From Acholoe squamosa (taxonomy: Eukaryota; Annelida; Polychaeta; Phyllodocida; Polynoidae), in contig OX439048.1 in NCBI GenBank assembly GCA_949317995.1, positions 24,371,495 to 24,435,494 of the forward strand: DNA of 64,000 nucleotides. Reading direction: 5' to 3'. Under the pieces are notes generated by a model. It was given only the letters and a program-made list of their open reading frames with translations, was not told the DNA's origin and did not search any database. A program made the position numbers and the translations under genes. Below are positions 30,931 to 39,745 of the stretch, piece after piece; position 1 is the first letter of the stretch; each line of letters begins with the position of its first letter.

Positions 30931-31071
30931 TATTATGAAAATATTAATGAGATAAATGAATGACTTACCTTATTACCTTTAAAATAATATTATAAAAATA
31001 TTATTGAGATAAATGAATAACTTAGCTAATTAGCTTTATATATTTTCGTTTTCAATTTTTTATGATAAAAA
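30931..31071. promoter_or_regulatory. Intergenic duplication with GAGATAAATGAAT motif
   Basis: A segment of about 55 bp is present twice, each copy holding a GAGATAAATGAAT word (30949 and 31006) and a TATTAT-A-AAATATTA run. The same GAGATAAA word lies at 35286 and 35783 before other virion genes, so it is a candidate late promoter element. Confidence 0.45.
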
Positions 31072-31797
31072 ATGGTTTCTAAATGTGAATTTTGTGGTAA
31101 AAATGCTGATTTAGTAAAAAATAAAAAATATTGTTTAAAATGTGCAGAGTCAATGGTACAAGAATGTATAAGGTGTCATAGACCTTTTCAATCTTATCAT
31201 TTTTTTACGTCTGATGAAAATCACCTGAGATGTAATGCTTGTTACAATAAATACATGAAAGAAAAGCTAAGAAGCAAAGCTAAATCCGCACAAAATTTCA
31301 GTATAAAAGTCATGGAAGATATGAGCGAAAATGAAGACTCGAACAGCATATCTTCAGAAGAAGAAAAAAATGACTCCACCAAAAATATTGAATCAAACAT
31401 TGTTCGTCCTATCAAGAAAGAAGAAAACTTGAAAAGAAGAAAAGAAGAGAGTGATGATAATGTAAGTCATAACGAAAATGAATATGAAGAAAAAAAAGTA
31501 AAAATACAAGTCAAGAAAAAGAAAAAGATGAATAAGACTTCTAGCAGGGTGGAAAATAATACAAGTGATGATGACTTAAGTCAAGATGAAAATGAAAAAG
31601 CAGGAAGAAAGGAAAAGGTGCAGGTTAAAAGAAAGAGAAATGTGAACAAGCAGCAATCTAATACCTCACGAAATAAAACTAAAATTAATTCTAGTTCAAG
31701 GAAAACAAAAACAGGAAACAAAAGTCTGATATTTAACGTAGATGGAAACATGAAACCGAGTGGCTTCATCCCAATTTACATGCCTGTTAATCAGTAA
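31072..31797 (+). CDS. Zinc-ribbon protein with charged tail
   Basis: This 241-residue protein has an N-terminus with four C-x2-C pairs (CEFC, CLKC, CIRC, CNAC) in the first 62 residues, which could hold two zinc ions. The middle is a long acidic/basic low-complexity region. The last 25 residues (IFNVDGNMKPSGFIPIYMP) look ordered again. Proteins of this type occur in Polintons, but I cannot name a function. A nucleic-acid or transcription role is plausible. Confidence 0.7.
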   Translation: MVSKCEFCGKNADLVKNKKYCLKCAESMVQECIRCHRPFQSYHFFTSDENHLRCNACYNKYMKEKLRSKAKSAQNFSIKVMEDMSENEDSNSISSEEEKNDSTKNIESNIVRPIKKEENLKRRKEESDDNVSHNENEYEEKKVKIQVKKKKKMNKTSSRVENNTSDDDLSQDENEKAGRKEKVQVKRKRNVNKQQSNTSRNKTKINSSSRKTKTGNKSLIFNVDGNMKPSGFIPIYMPVNQ

Positions 31798-32024
31798 ACA
31801 TTTTTTTATTGGATGAATAAAATTAAAAAAATTTCATGGATAACCGTGAAATCTGACAGTATAATATATCGACACACTTTCTATTACATTGAGATGGTTT
31901 AAAATCACGTGATTATATGTATCGTTCTATTCATGTATAAAAATTATTTGATATATTAGAACGAAACCATGCATATCGGATTTCCGTCTCTGTAATGTAA
32001 TACAGGAAATATGTGTCAAAAAAT
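31798..32024. other. Intergenic gap before the integrase
   Basis: It is non-coding. It contains a palindrome AAATCACGTGATT (about 31900) and the AT-rich word TTTGATATATTAGAACGA. It probably holds the integrase promoter. Confidence 0.3.
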
Positions 32025-32984
32025 ATGAACCAACAAACTAAAAACAAAGAAAATATTTTAAAAGAAATATTTTTCAATCCGTCTGATCCTGCCTCTTTCA
32101 GTTCTGCAAATAAATTATATGAAAGTGCAAAGAAAAAAAATAAAAATATAACTCATACGGATGTATCAGCTTTTCTTCATAACACTAGAACCTATACTTC
32201 TCACAAAAAAATAAAACATAGGTTTTTACGAAGAAAAACTATAGTGAAAGGTATAAATGATCAATGGCAAATAGATTTAATTAGTATATTTAATTTAAAA
32301 AATGAAAATGATGATATCAAATATTTACTTGCTTGTATAGATTGTTTTTCTCGTTATGCTTATATTTTTCCATTAAGAAACAAAACAGCTTCCGTCACTT
32401 TAGATGGCTTTAAAAATATATTAATGAAAAGCAAAGTTAAGCCTAGAATTATACAATTTGATGACGGAAGTGAATTTAAAGGTGTATTCAGAAAATATTT
32501 AAAAGAAAATAACATTAAATTTTTCAGTACATCACAAGACACTAAAAGTGCAATAGTAGAAAGATTCAATCGTACTATACAAGATAAAATATATAAATAT
32601 CTTACTTTCAAAAAGACTTTGAGATATATAGATGTACTTCAAAATTTAGTATATAGTTATAATCACAGTAAGCATAGAACTTTAGGTATAAGTCCTTCAG
32701 AAGTAACTAAAGCAAACGAAAAAAAAATATGGATAAAACAATACGGGAAATATTTATTCTCTAAAAAACATCATTTACCCTTTAAAGTTGGAGATAAAGT
32801 TAGAATTACTAAATATAAAACTACTTTTAGAAAAGGATATTCTTCTCATTGGAAAAAAGAAATTTTTCAAGTAGCTTATGTTCTTAGAACTTGGCCTGCA
32901 ACATATGTATTAATTGATAAAAACAATGAAATATTAAGTGGTAATTTTTATAAAGAAGAACTAGTTAAAATTGAAGGAATTTAA
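32025..32984 (+). CDS. INT: Retroviral-type integrase
   Basis: This 319-residue DDE integrase would insert the element DNA, producing the 6-bp duplication seen here. The frame opens at GTG 32013, and the first ATG is at 32025. The rve core has QWQIDLIS (catalytic Asp), QFDDGSEF (second Asp) and AIVERFNRT (Glu). The C-terminus has the SH3-like FKVGDKVRI segment ending at EELVKIE. The N-terminal helical part resembles other Polinton integrases. All catalytic residues are intact. Confidence 0.95.
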   Translation: MNQQTKNKENILKEIFFNPSDPASFSSANKLYESAKKKNKNITHTDVSAFLHNTRTYTSHKKIKHRFLRRKTIVKGINDQWQIDLISIFNLKNENDDIKYLLACIDCFSRYAYIFPLRNKTASVTLDGFKNILMKSKVKPRIIQFDDGSEFKGVFRKYLKENNIKFFSTSQDTKSAIVERFNRTIQDKIYKYLTFKKTLRYIDVLQNLVYSYNHSKHRTLGISPSEVTKANEKKIWIKQYGKYLFSKKHHLPFKVGDKVRITKYKTTFRKGYSSHWKKEIFQVAYVLRTWPATYVLIDKNNEILSGNFYKEELVKIEGI

Positions 32985-32991
32985 AAAAAAA

Positions 32992-33654
32992 ATGGAGCAC
33001 ATAGAATTTCCTATTTTCAATGCATGTATTAGAATACCTTTTTCTATGATAGTAGCAGGTCCTAGTAACAGTGGTAAAACTACTTTTGTTCATAATTTAA
33101 TAGAAAACAGTGATCGCATATTAGACAAAAACATAGATTATTTTATTTGGTGTTATGGTCAAACACCTCCTAAAAAACCTTCTATAATGCAAGATAAAGA
33201 CGTTATTTTCATTAATGGTATTCCTTCTTCTTTTGATAAATACATAAAACCGAACTTAAATGGACTTATTATATTAGATGACTTAATGAAAGAAAGCAGT
33301 AATAATGCAGAAATAGGAAAATTATTTACTCAAACTTGTCATCATGAAGGTTTAAATGTGATATATATATCTCAAAATTTTTTTTCTGAAGGGAAAGAAA
33401 GACAAACTGTGAACAGAAATGCTACTTACCTTGTTATATTTAATTCTCCTTTAGATCAAACAGTGCCTCAAATATTAGGAAGAAAATTATTACCAAAAAA
33501 TCATAAAACTTTTATCAATATTTTTAATGAAGCAACTAGAAAACCACATTCTTATCTCTTAATAGACGGACATCAAAAAACTCCACAAGAATACAGATTA
33601 AGAGGAAATATTTTTGATGTAGGCCAAGATGTTTATATTCCAAATAAAACTTAA
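32992..33654 (+). CDS. ATP: FtsK/HerA-type DNA-packaging ATPase
   Basis: This 220-residue ATPase pumps the genome into the capsid. The start is at ATG 32992 (an in-frame TTG at 32971 overlaps the integrase end). Walker A is GPSNSGKTT (23-31) and Walker B is LIILDD (92-97). A downstream sensor-like IYISQN segment follows the usual order of the A32/HerA packaging family. The size fits Polinton ATPases. Confidence 0.95.
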   Translation: MEHIEFPIFNACIRIPFSMIVAGPSNSGKTTFVHNLIENSDRILDKNIDYFIWCYGQTPPKKPSIMQDKDVIFINGIPSSFDKYIKPNLNGLIILDDLMKESSNNAEIGKLFTQTCHHEGLNVIYISQNFFSEGKERQTVNRNATYLVIFNSPLDQTVPQILGRKLLPKNHKTFINIFNEATRKPHSYLLIDGHQKTPQEYRLRGNIFDVGQDVYIPNKT

Positions 33655-33731
33655 AAAAATGTACGTGTGATAAATGAAATAAAGAATGATATAAAAGACA
33701 AGAAATAGTTTTGTTTATTACGTTTTAAAAA

Positions 33732-34163
33732 ATGCCTAAGAAAAGGAAATCTTTGTTATTAAAAAAAAGACCTATATTAAAAAGGAAAGGGAAAAAAAGA
33801 ATTTTAAAGAAAAAGACTAAAAGAAACAAAAGGCCTAATTTGTCTAGGCAATTAGCTTTCCTTACGGTCTTAAGTAACACTAAAAATAAAAAAAGAAGAA
33901 ATCTTCTGATAGAATATGCAGGAAAAGAAGACATAGATGCTATATGTCAATGCATTTATAACGTACTGAAAGGAAACATTAAATTAAGTCCTTTTTCTTA
34001 TGCTAAACTTAAAAAGCATAAAAAAATTTTAAGATTTTTAGTAAATAGACGTGTGAATAACAAAAAAAGGAAAGCAGTATTGAAACAAAAAGGTGGTTTT
34101 TTGTCTATGCTTATTCCTTTAGCCGTAACTTTACTAGGAGGTTTAGCAGGAAGTAGACAATAA
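33732..34163 (+). CDS. Basic Polinton protein with hydrophobic C-terminus
   Basis: Of 143 residues, the first 35 are almost all Lys/Arg. A helical domain follows (LAFLTVLSNT to LKKHKK), then KQKGGFLSMLIPLAVTLLGG at the end. This combination is found again and again in Polinton and adintovirus gene blocks near the ATPase and capsid genes. It may bind packaged DNA and touch membrane or capsid, like adenovirus core proteins. That role is inference from composition. A GTGATAAATG word lies upstream at about 33666. Confidence 0.75.
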   Translation: MPKKRKSLLLKKRPILKRKGKKRILKKKTKRNKRPNLSRQLAFLTVLSNTKNKKRRNLLIEYAGKEDIDAICQCIYNVLKGNIKLSPFSYAKLKKHKKILRFLVNRRVNNKKRKAVLKQKGGFLSMLIPLAVTLLGGLAGSRQ

Positions 34164-34164
34164 T

Positions 34165-35262
34165 ATGACTGCTTCTTTCAAAAAAAGTATTGTCATTCCT
34201 TTAGTTACATATAAAAAACTTAGAGCTATAGAAGAAATTAAGACGAAAGAAACTAAAAATGAAAAAAATCCTATTCTTGAAAGACAAAAAGAAATATTAG
34301 CAGAAAAAATGTATAATATTCAACCATATAAAGTTTTAAGTACTAATCAAGATATATCTAAACAAAATCCTACTTTTTTTTCTTATTTTCAAGAAAATCA
34401 ATCTGAAAAATCTTTTCATACAGGTATATCTATAGAAGAAATATTATCACATATAAGACAAGCACAAATACCTTACATAAAAGAAATTTTAAAAAAAATG
34501 TTAGCTTTACAATTTTTTTGGAATGATCAGGGTGAAATAATAATGAACGGAAAACTGCTAAAAAATTCTAATGTGATAGACATAATGAAATTTTTTTCTA
34601 ATACTAGCATAAAAAAAGAACCTCTTGGCATTAATGAACTTTGGTATAATTTATCTCCACATATACCTAAATCTTGGTTTCTCAATAAACCAGGAAAAAG
34701 CAAGCAAGATGCTGACGCTTATAAAATAAAAAAATATCCTATAGAAGATCAAAATATAGACATTATAAAAAAACGACAACGACAAATACATAAAAAAATT
34801 GAAAAAGGAAAGATAGAATCCATAGAAGCAACAGATGATGAATATTCAGAAAATGATTACGATGATCCAATTGAAAAATCATTATTTAAAGATTCTGACA
34901 GCGTGGACGACGATAATTTAAATTATCCTCCAGAATATGGTAAACAAAAATTATTTATTCCTTCAGGAGAAGAAAAAACCTTCACAGAATCTGAAGAAAA
35001 TAAAAAAGATGAAGCAAGTGGAGGAATAGGAGAAGAAATAAAAATTAAGAAAATAAAACCAACTTCTTTTGAACAAAAATTCGATGAAGAAAGTGAAATA
35101 GAACCTATGTCCTCTACCCCTCCTTCTGAAGATATTTTTGGAGAAATAAAAAAGAAAAAAAGCTCGTCTAAAGCATCACCACGTAAAACACGTTATGGGA
35201 GATCAAAAAAAACCAACCCTAAATATTATGGGAAAGATTGGGACACGAAATGGAAAAAATAG
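34165..35262 (+). CDS. Conserved Polinton protein of unknown function
   Basis: This 365-residue protein starts two bases after the previous stop. The N-terminal 180 residues are ordered and include FWNDQGEIIMNGKLLKNSNV and a PLGINELW segment, a pattern seen in proteins from the same place in other Polintons. The C-terminal half is acidic and low-complexity and ends in a basic patch (KASPRKTRYGRSKK). No enzyme motif is visible. A virion scaffold or core role is possible. Confidence 0.7.
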   Translation: MTASFKKSIVIPLVTYKKLRAIEEIKTKETKNEKNPILERQKEILAEKMYNIQPYKVLSTNQDISKQNPTFFSYFQENQSEKSFHTGISIEEILSHIRQAQIPYIKEILKKMLALQFFWNDQGEIIMNGKLLKNSNVIDIMKFFSNTSIKKEPLGINELWYNLSPHIPKSWFLNKPGKSKQDADAYKIKKYPIEDQNIDIIKKRQRQIHKKIEKGKIESIEATDDEYSENDYDDPIEKSLFKDSDSVDDDNLNYPPEYGKQKLFIPSGEEKTFTESEENKKDEASGGIGEEIKIKKIKPTSFEQKFDEESEIEPMSSTPPSEDIFGEIKKKKSSSKASPRKTRYGRSKKTNPKYYGKDWDTKWKK

Positions 35263-35323
35263 TAATAAATAAAGAAAAAGCATTTGAGATAAAGAAGAAA
35301 AAATCCTAGGAAAATAAATAAAA

Positions 35324-35770
35324 ATGTATTCGAATTGTGCTCATAAAAAACTTCTTTACAGGCAATTTTTACGAGAAAATAAAAATCCATTATTTTACAA
35401 TCAATATGGAAGTGGATATAATACACTAACTCCTTTCATAGGAAGCAGAAATCAAAGAGGATATGGTATAGGTGGCATACTAAAAGGTTTATTTAAAACA
35501 GTCGTACCTCTCATTACTCCTGCGGTGAAAAGTGCAGGTAAAGCAATAGGAAAACGAGCTCTTAAAGGAGGAATAAAAATTGCAAAAAATGTTTTAAAAG
35601 GTGAAAATATAAAAAAGGCTATAAAAAGAGAAGCTGAAGAAAGTTTGTCTGATTTAGGTTCTCAAGTTATTTCAAACTTTTCAAATCGAAAGAAATTATC
35701 TCCTCAGCCAAAAATTATAAAAAAGAGAAACAGAAAAAAGAAAGGAAGGCATGGTGATATTTTCGGATAG
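35324..35770 (+). CDS. pVI-like minor virion protein with amphipathic helix
   Basis: This 148-residue protein has a GYGIGGILKGLFKTVVPLIT segment (about 46-65) followed by SAGKAIGKRALKGG, which forms a glycine-rich amphipathic region, and a basic C-terminus (KKRNRKKKGRHG). Adenovirus pVI and its Polinton counterparts have this layout and help the particle cross membranes. It sits just before the capsid gene, as expected. The assignment rests on composition and position rather than close similarity. Confidence 0.65.
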   Translation: MYSNCAHKKLLYRQFLRENKNPLFYNQYGSGYNTLTPFIGSRNQRGYGIGGILKGLFKTVVPLITPAVKSAGKAIGKRALKGGIKIAKNVLKGENIKKAIKREAEESLSDLGSQVISNFSNRKKLSPQPKIIKKRNRKKKGRHGDIFG

Positions 35771-35853
35771 AATAAATAGCTTGAGATAAACCGATAACTT
35801 GATCTTTTTATGTTGTCAAAGTAAAAATAAGAAGATACACCTGAACAAAAAAT
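35771..35853. promoter_or_regulatory. Candidate promoter of the capsid gene
   Basis: The gap contains TTGAGATAAACCGATAACTT (35781-35800), a close match to the GAGATAAA words found before other genes of the element. Confidence 0.4.
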
Positions 35854-37221
35854 ATGTCTTTTTTAAATGAAAATTTACATCATTGTATAAGCTCAGAATT
35901 GGATTATAAATATATACCTCCTACTGATACTACAAGAATAAAAACATACTATGAAAAAATAGATCCTACAGCTTCACCAAACAGCAACACTGTTCAATTT
36001 ACATTAAAATCTAACAAAAAAGATTATGTTTCTTTACATAACAGTTACCTTTACATAAAAGCAAAAATATTGAAAGCAGATAAAACAGCACCTGACGCTC
36101 CAGCTAACGATGGAACTATAAATGATAATGCTAAAGTTTTTCCTGTTAATTATTTTGGTGCTACTATGTTTAAGAATGTAAAAGTTTTCGTAGGAGGAAT
36201 AAGAATATCAGACAGCAATGATTTATATGGTTACAAATCAATAATAGAATTTACTTTAAGTTATGATCCTCTTACAGCTAAATGTTTAGGACCATTAGGT
36301 TTTTACATAAAAGACAATAAAGATTTCAATGAAGTTAACACTTTAACAGGTACAGCTCACAATGCAGGAGCTAAAAAAAGATATGAAAAAACAAAAAACG
36401 GAACATTGTTTGAAGTGCATGTAAGAATACATGACAGTCTTTTTTCACAGTCTAAATTATTACCTGGGGACTTGCCTCTTTCTATTGAATTAGATAGAGC
36501 AGATGAAACTTTTTGTTTAATGTCAAAAGTAGAAGCTCAAAAATATATTATAGATGTACAAGAAATAAACTTGTACGTGAAAAGAGTTAGATTAACAGAT
36601 GATTTTCATCAAGAATTAGAAGAAGCAAGAGCTACTAATTTACCTATATGGGATATTCCTATCCATAAAATAGACATGAAATATGTCACTTTCGGTCCTC
36701 AAAAAGCTATTCTTCAAGCTTCACATGTTGTGAATAACACACCTTTACCTAAAAGAGTCATAATTGGTCTCGTGCATTTAGATGGCTTCACAGGCACTCA
36801 TAATCGTAATCCATTTAAATTTGAAAACTTTAAAGTTAAAGAAATAGAACTTAAAGTAAACGATGGAGGAACTCCTTTTTATCATTATGAATTAGATTTT
36901 CCAAATAATATGTATAACATGGCTTATCTTGCTCTCCTTAAATCTACAGGAGATATATTCAGAAATGAAGCACAAAATGTAACCATAGACGAATTTAAAG
37001 AGGGAACAACATTATTTTGCTTTGATATTTCTAAAGACGGAGCAACATCAGAAACTTTTGAATTAACTGAAACTGGTACTTTAGGTTTTGTAATAAAATT
37101 AGAAGAAGAATTAGATCATGGAGTAGCAGCCATTGTATATTTAGAATATGATGAGATCATGAGATTAGACTCAAGTAATATGCTAAAATTTAAGTCTGAA
37201 TTGACTAACCTAACAAAATGA
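35854..37221 (+). CDS. MCP: Major capsid protein, double jelly-roll
   Basis: This 455-residue hexon-like protein would form the icosahedral shell. The N-terminal YKYIPPTDTTRIKTYYEKID, the VFVGGIRISDSNDLYGY segment and the LPLSIELDR-x-D region match the Polinton major capsid family, often annotated as F54H12.2-like in animal genomes. The length is typical, and the protein appears rich in beta-strands throughout. The stop overlaps the start of the protease gene by four bases (ATGA), indicating tight packing of the virion genes. Confidence 0.9.
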   Translation: MSFLNENLHHCISSELDYKYIPPTDTTRIKTYYEKIDPTASPNSNTVQFTLKSNKKDYVSLHNSYLYIKAKILKADKTAPDAPANDGTINDNAKVFPVNYFGATMFKNVKVFVGGIRISDSNDLYGYKSIIEFTLSYDPLTAKCLGPLGFYIKDNKDFNEVNTLTGTAHNAGAKKRYEKTKNGTLFEVHVRIHDSLFSQSKLLPGDLPLSIELDRADETFCLMSKVEAQKYIIDVQEINLYVKRVRLTDDFHQELEEARATNLPIWDIPIHKIDMKYVTFGPQKAILQASHVVNNTPLPKRVIIGLVHLDGFTGTHNRNPFKFENFKVKEIELKVNDGGTPFYHYELDFPNNMYNMAYLALLKSTGDIFRNEAQNVTIDEFKEGTTLFCFDISKDGATSETFELTETGTLGFVIKLEEELDHGVAAIVYLEYDEIMRLDSSNMLKFKSELTNLTK

Positions 37222-37766
37222 ATGGAAAAGAAATAAATTTTTATCTAAATCTCATAAAAGAAGAAAAAAAAGGAGAATATGGAGTGTTTTCAGCAGATAC
37301 CATACCTGAAGTGACGTATTACCCTACTAGTTACATAGTTAACACTGACAACAGTGATTCTCCTGGTGAGCATTGGGTAGCTTTATATTATGAAAAACCT
37401 AATAACTTAGCTGAATATTTTGATTCATATGGATTTCTACCTCTTCGTGAAAGTTTTCTTAAAGCATTACCTGAAAAATATAAATATTCAACTCATGCTA
37501 TACAAGGTTTATTTTCTACAACTTGCGGACAATATTGTTTATATTATCTTGAGAAAAGAGCTAACAACATGTCCATGCAAGATATAATATCTAGTTTCAC
37601 GACTGATACAGACTGGAACGATAATAAAGTAATAAATCATTTCAAAAAGAAAAAAATACCTGTGATAAAAGAAGCTTATTTCCCATATCAAATTTGTCAA
37701 AGCTGCTTACCTAAAAACGATTTCTTAAATAACAATTACACTTTAAAATCTAAAAAATTGAAATGA
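37218..37766 (+). CDS. PRO: Adenain-type maturation cysteine protease
   Basis: This 182-residue Ulp1/adenain-fold protease cleaves virion precursors during maturation. The catalytic residues are in order: His52 in GEHWVALYY, Asp69 in YFDSYG, Gln96 in AIQGLFS and Cys103 in TTCGQYCLYY. It overlaps the capsid gene by ATGA at its start and the next gene by ATGA at its end. The active site is intact. Confidence 0.94.
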   Translation: MNGKEINFYLNLIKEEKKGEYGVFSADTIPEVTYYPTSYIVNTDNSDSPGEHWVALYYEKPNNLAEYFDSYGFLPLRESFLKALPEKYKYSTHAIQGLFSTTCGQYCLYYLEKRANNMSMQDIISSFTTDTDWNDNKVINHFKKKKIPVIKEAYFPYQICQSCLPKNDFLNNNYTLKSKKLK

Positions 37767-38215
37767 CGGAATCAAACCTTTTAAGTAAAATCAATAATGC
37801 AACTAAAAAGAAACTACCAGCTATACAAGCAAGTAGTATTTTAGTTATGTTTGTCTTAGCTATAACAGGTATCATATATAATGAAACACAAAAAAAATAT
37901 TCTTCTCCTTTACAAAAAGGAGATGAAATATTCCTATGTTGTACAGAAACTGGCAACATTTTTCGCAATGGAGAAAAAACACAAAGTTTTTTAACTTGTT
38001 ACATAACAAACATAAATGAGAGAAAAAGCTGGTCCTATCCTTACTTAGGACAGACTGTTTCAAATAATTCTCAAACAAACCAAAGCTCAAGAGTAAATCA
38101 GTTTACTGATATAATAACCATAAATTCCTCTCTTAAAAATAGATATGTTGTAATACATATACCTAAACAAAGAAAAATCGCTGAGATAAATACCACATCT
38201 CCAACTTACAACTGA
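37763..38215 (+). CDS. Single-span membrane protein
   Basis: Of 150 residues, about 20-38 (AIQASSILVMFVLAITGII) form a membrane helix. The following domain has three Cys (CCTE, and a later C) and N-x-S/T sites near NNS and NQSS. It overlaps the protease stop, so it belongs to the virion gene block. It could be a small virion or entry-related membrane protein. The family is not recognised. Confidence 0.65.
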   Translation: MTESNLLSKINNATKKKLPAIQASSILVMFVLAITGIIYNETQKKYSSPLQKGDEIFLCCTETGNIFRNGEKTQSFLTCYITNINERKSWSYPYLGQTVSNNSQTNQSSRVNQFTDIITINSSLKNRYVVIHIPKQRKIAEINTTSPTYN

Positions 38216-38263
38216 TCAAAAAATATCACGCTGATCCTATAAACAATAACTTATATTTTAAAT

Positions 38264-38686
38264 ATGGATTATTTAAAGATTCAATTAAACTATGAAAAAG
38301 AACGTAATGAAATCCTAGAAAAAATTTGTCACCATCAACACTCATACATTTGCTCGTTAGAAAAAGAGAAAACTGAATATCAAAACAAAATAAAAGAAGA
38401 AGAAGAAAAAAATTCTTCTCTCTCTTATAAAATAAAAGAGACAGAAAAAGAAGTCATGAGTATGTTAGCACATAGAAAAGCCTATGGCATAGCTAAAATG
38501 GAGAGGGAATACAGGAAAAGAAAAGGTCCGATTTACATAAACACTATAGTATCAGACAGTAATGATAAGGATGAAGAAGCTGCTGAAGATATAGATATAG
38601 TAGATCTCCCTCGTGAGAGTTTATTAAACATATATAGAAGTATACCTGATGAAGTGTTTTATGAAGAAAAACATGAATGTGATTAG
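38264..38686 (+). CDS. Coiled-coil protein of unknown function
   Basis: Of 140 residues, about 1-75 are a heptad-like Glu/Lys-rich coiled coil. The C-terminal half has an acidic patch (DKDEEAAEDIDIVDLPRES). No catalytic motif was seen. It may be a structural or scaffold protein. Confidence 0.6.
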   Translation: MDYLKIQLNYEKERNEILEKICHHQHSYICSLEKEKTEYQNKIKEEEEKNSSLSYKIKETEKEVMSMLAHRKAYGIAKMEREYRKRKGPIYINTIVSDSNDKDEEAAEDIDIVDLPRESLLNIYRSIPDEVFYEEKHECD

Positions 38687-38716
38687 GTATACTTAATCAC
38701 TGCTATATAATTCAAA

Positions 38717-39358
38717 ATGAGTTTTCAAACATACAGCATAAGAAATCTTTTAAAAAATAAGAACATCAGTGACGAAATAGCAATCAAATATGTTAATGCT
38801 AAAAAAGAAAAAATTATATGCAATTCTGCTTTCATAAACATACTCCTTGAACACTATAAACAGGTATTCAAGCATAGGCAAATAATATCTGCAGCCTTTT
38901 TCGTTATAGGAGAAACAGTATTTAATTATGCAGAAAAAATATGTCTTATAAAACGATTAAATATGCATGATTTATCAAAATTATCAGTAAAAGAAGCTAT
39001 AGGTTATACCTTAAAATTCTTTTCTACTGAAGGTCTTAAAGATGAAAAAGACAAAAAAATTTGGGAAAATGCATTAGATCATCATTATAAAAATAATGAT
39101 CATCACCCTGAATACTATTCAGGTAAAAACATGGAAAAATATGCTTTAATTGAAAGTGTATTTGATATGATAGCCTGTCATATAGAAAAAGATTTGAAAA
39201 TTAAAAATATAACTGTGAATGATATTTTAAACGGAGAAATTACCTTTCATGAAATGTTAAACATTAATCCAAATTTCTTTAGTAGATACACTATCGAAGA
39301 CAGAGAAAAAGTAAATTTTTATCTTGCTTCGTGGAAAAGTATTCTAAGTCAGCAATAA
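38717..39358 (+). CDS. DUF5662 family, HD-like protein
   Basis: The 213-residue protein has the His/Asp set of DUF5662: LNMHDLSKLSVKEAIGY (His84-Asp85) and DHHYKNNDHHPEYY (about 121-133), followed by FDMIACHIE (Asp150, His154). This is an HD-like metal site. The family is known mainly from phages, bacteria and large viruses, with no settled function. Phosphohydrolase activity on nucleotides is the natural guess. A nucleotide-directed enzyme would fit beside the dUTPases further on. All metal-binding residues seem intact. Confidence 0.75.
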   Translation: MSFQTYSIRNLLKNKNISDEIAIKYVNAKKEKIICNSAFINILLEHYKQVFKHRQIISAAFFVIGETVFNYAEKICLIKRLNMHDLSKLSVKEAIGYTLKFFSTEGLKDEKDKKIWENALDHHYKNNDHHPEYYSGKNMEKYALIESVFDMIACHIEKDLKIKNITVNDILNGEITFHEMLNINPNFFSRYTIEDREKVNFYLASWKSILSQQ

Positions 39359-39361
39359 AAA

Positions 39362-39616
39362 ATGCTTAAAATAAAAAAATATATTATTACAAATTCTGTA
39401 AATAAAAAAACAAAAACACAAATCACAAACATTAAATATACAAGTTTTACGATATCTTTACTGGCTATATATTTGTTTTTTACTTACTGTATCATATATG
39501 AACTTATGCATATTGTAATATTATGTCCTTTTTTATATATCATATATAACCTTATACATATTATATTATTTCTGTTTTTGCATCATAGTATACTTGTTTC
39601 CGATACTACTTTGTGA
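39362..39616 (+). CDS. Possible small hydrophobic protein
   Basis: This 84-residue frame begins three bases after the previous stop. Residues about 28-75 form two hydrophobic segments (ISLLAIYLFFTYCII and LHIILFLFLHHS-like). It ends inside the first copy of a 38-bp tandem repeat. It could be a small membrane protein, but the AT-rich composition makes chance frames of this sort possible. Confidence 0.35.
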   Translation: MLKIKKYIITNSVNKKTKTQITNIKYTSFTISLLAIYLFFTYCIIYELMHIVILCPFLYIIYNLIHIILFLFLHHSILVSDTTL

Positions 39617-39709
39617 TACAGCTAACATAACCAGTTTCCGATACTACTTTGTGATACAGCTAACATAACCAGTTTCCGATACTACTTTGTGATAGAGCTA
39701 ACATAACCA
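39597..39709. repeat. Three copies of a 38-bp repeat
   Basis: TTTCCGATACTACTTTGTGA plus TACAGCTAACATAACCAG is repeated three times head to tail, nearly without change, before the Death-domain gene. It holds the GTGATA word shared with other intergenic gaps and may be regulatory. Confidence 0.85.
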
Positions 39710-39745
39710 ATCTTAACTTTACATCTGATTACATATAACTTCAAA

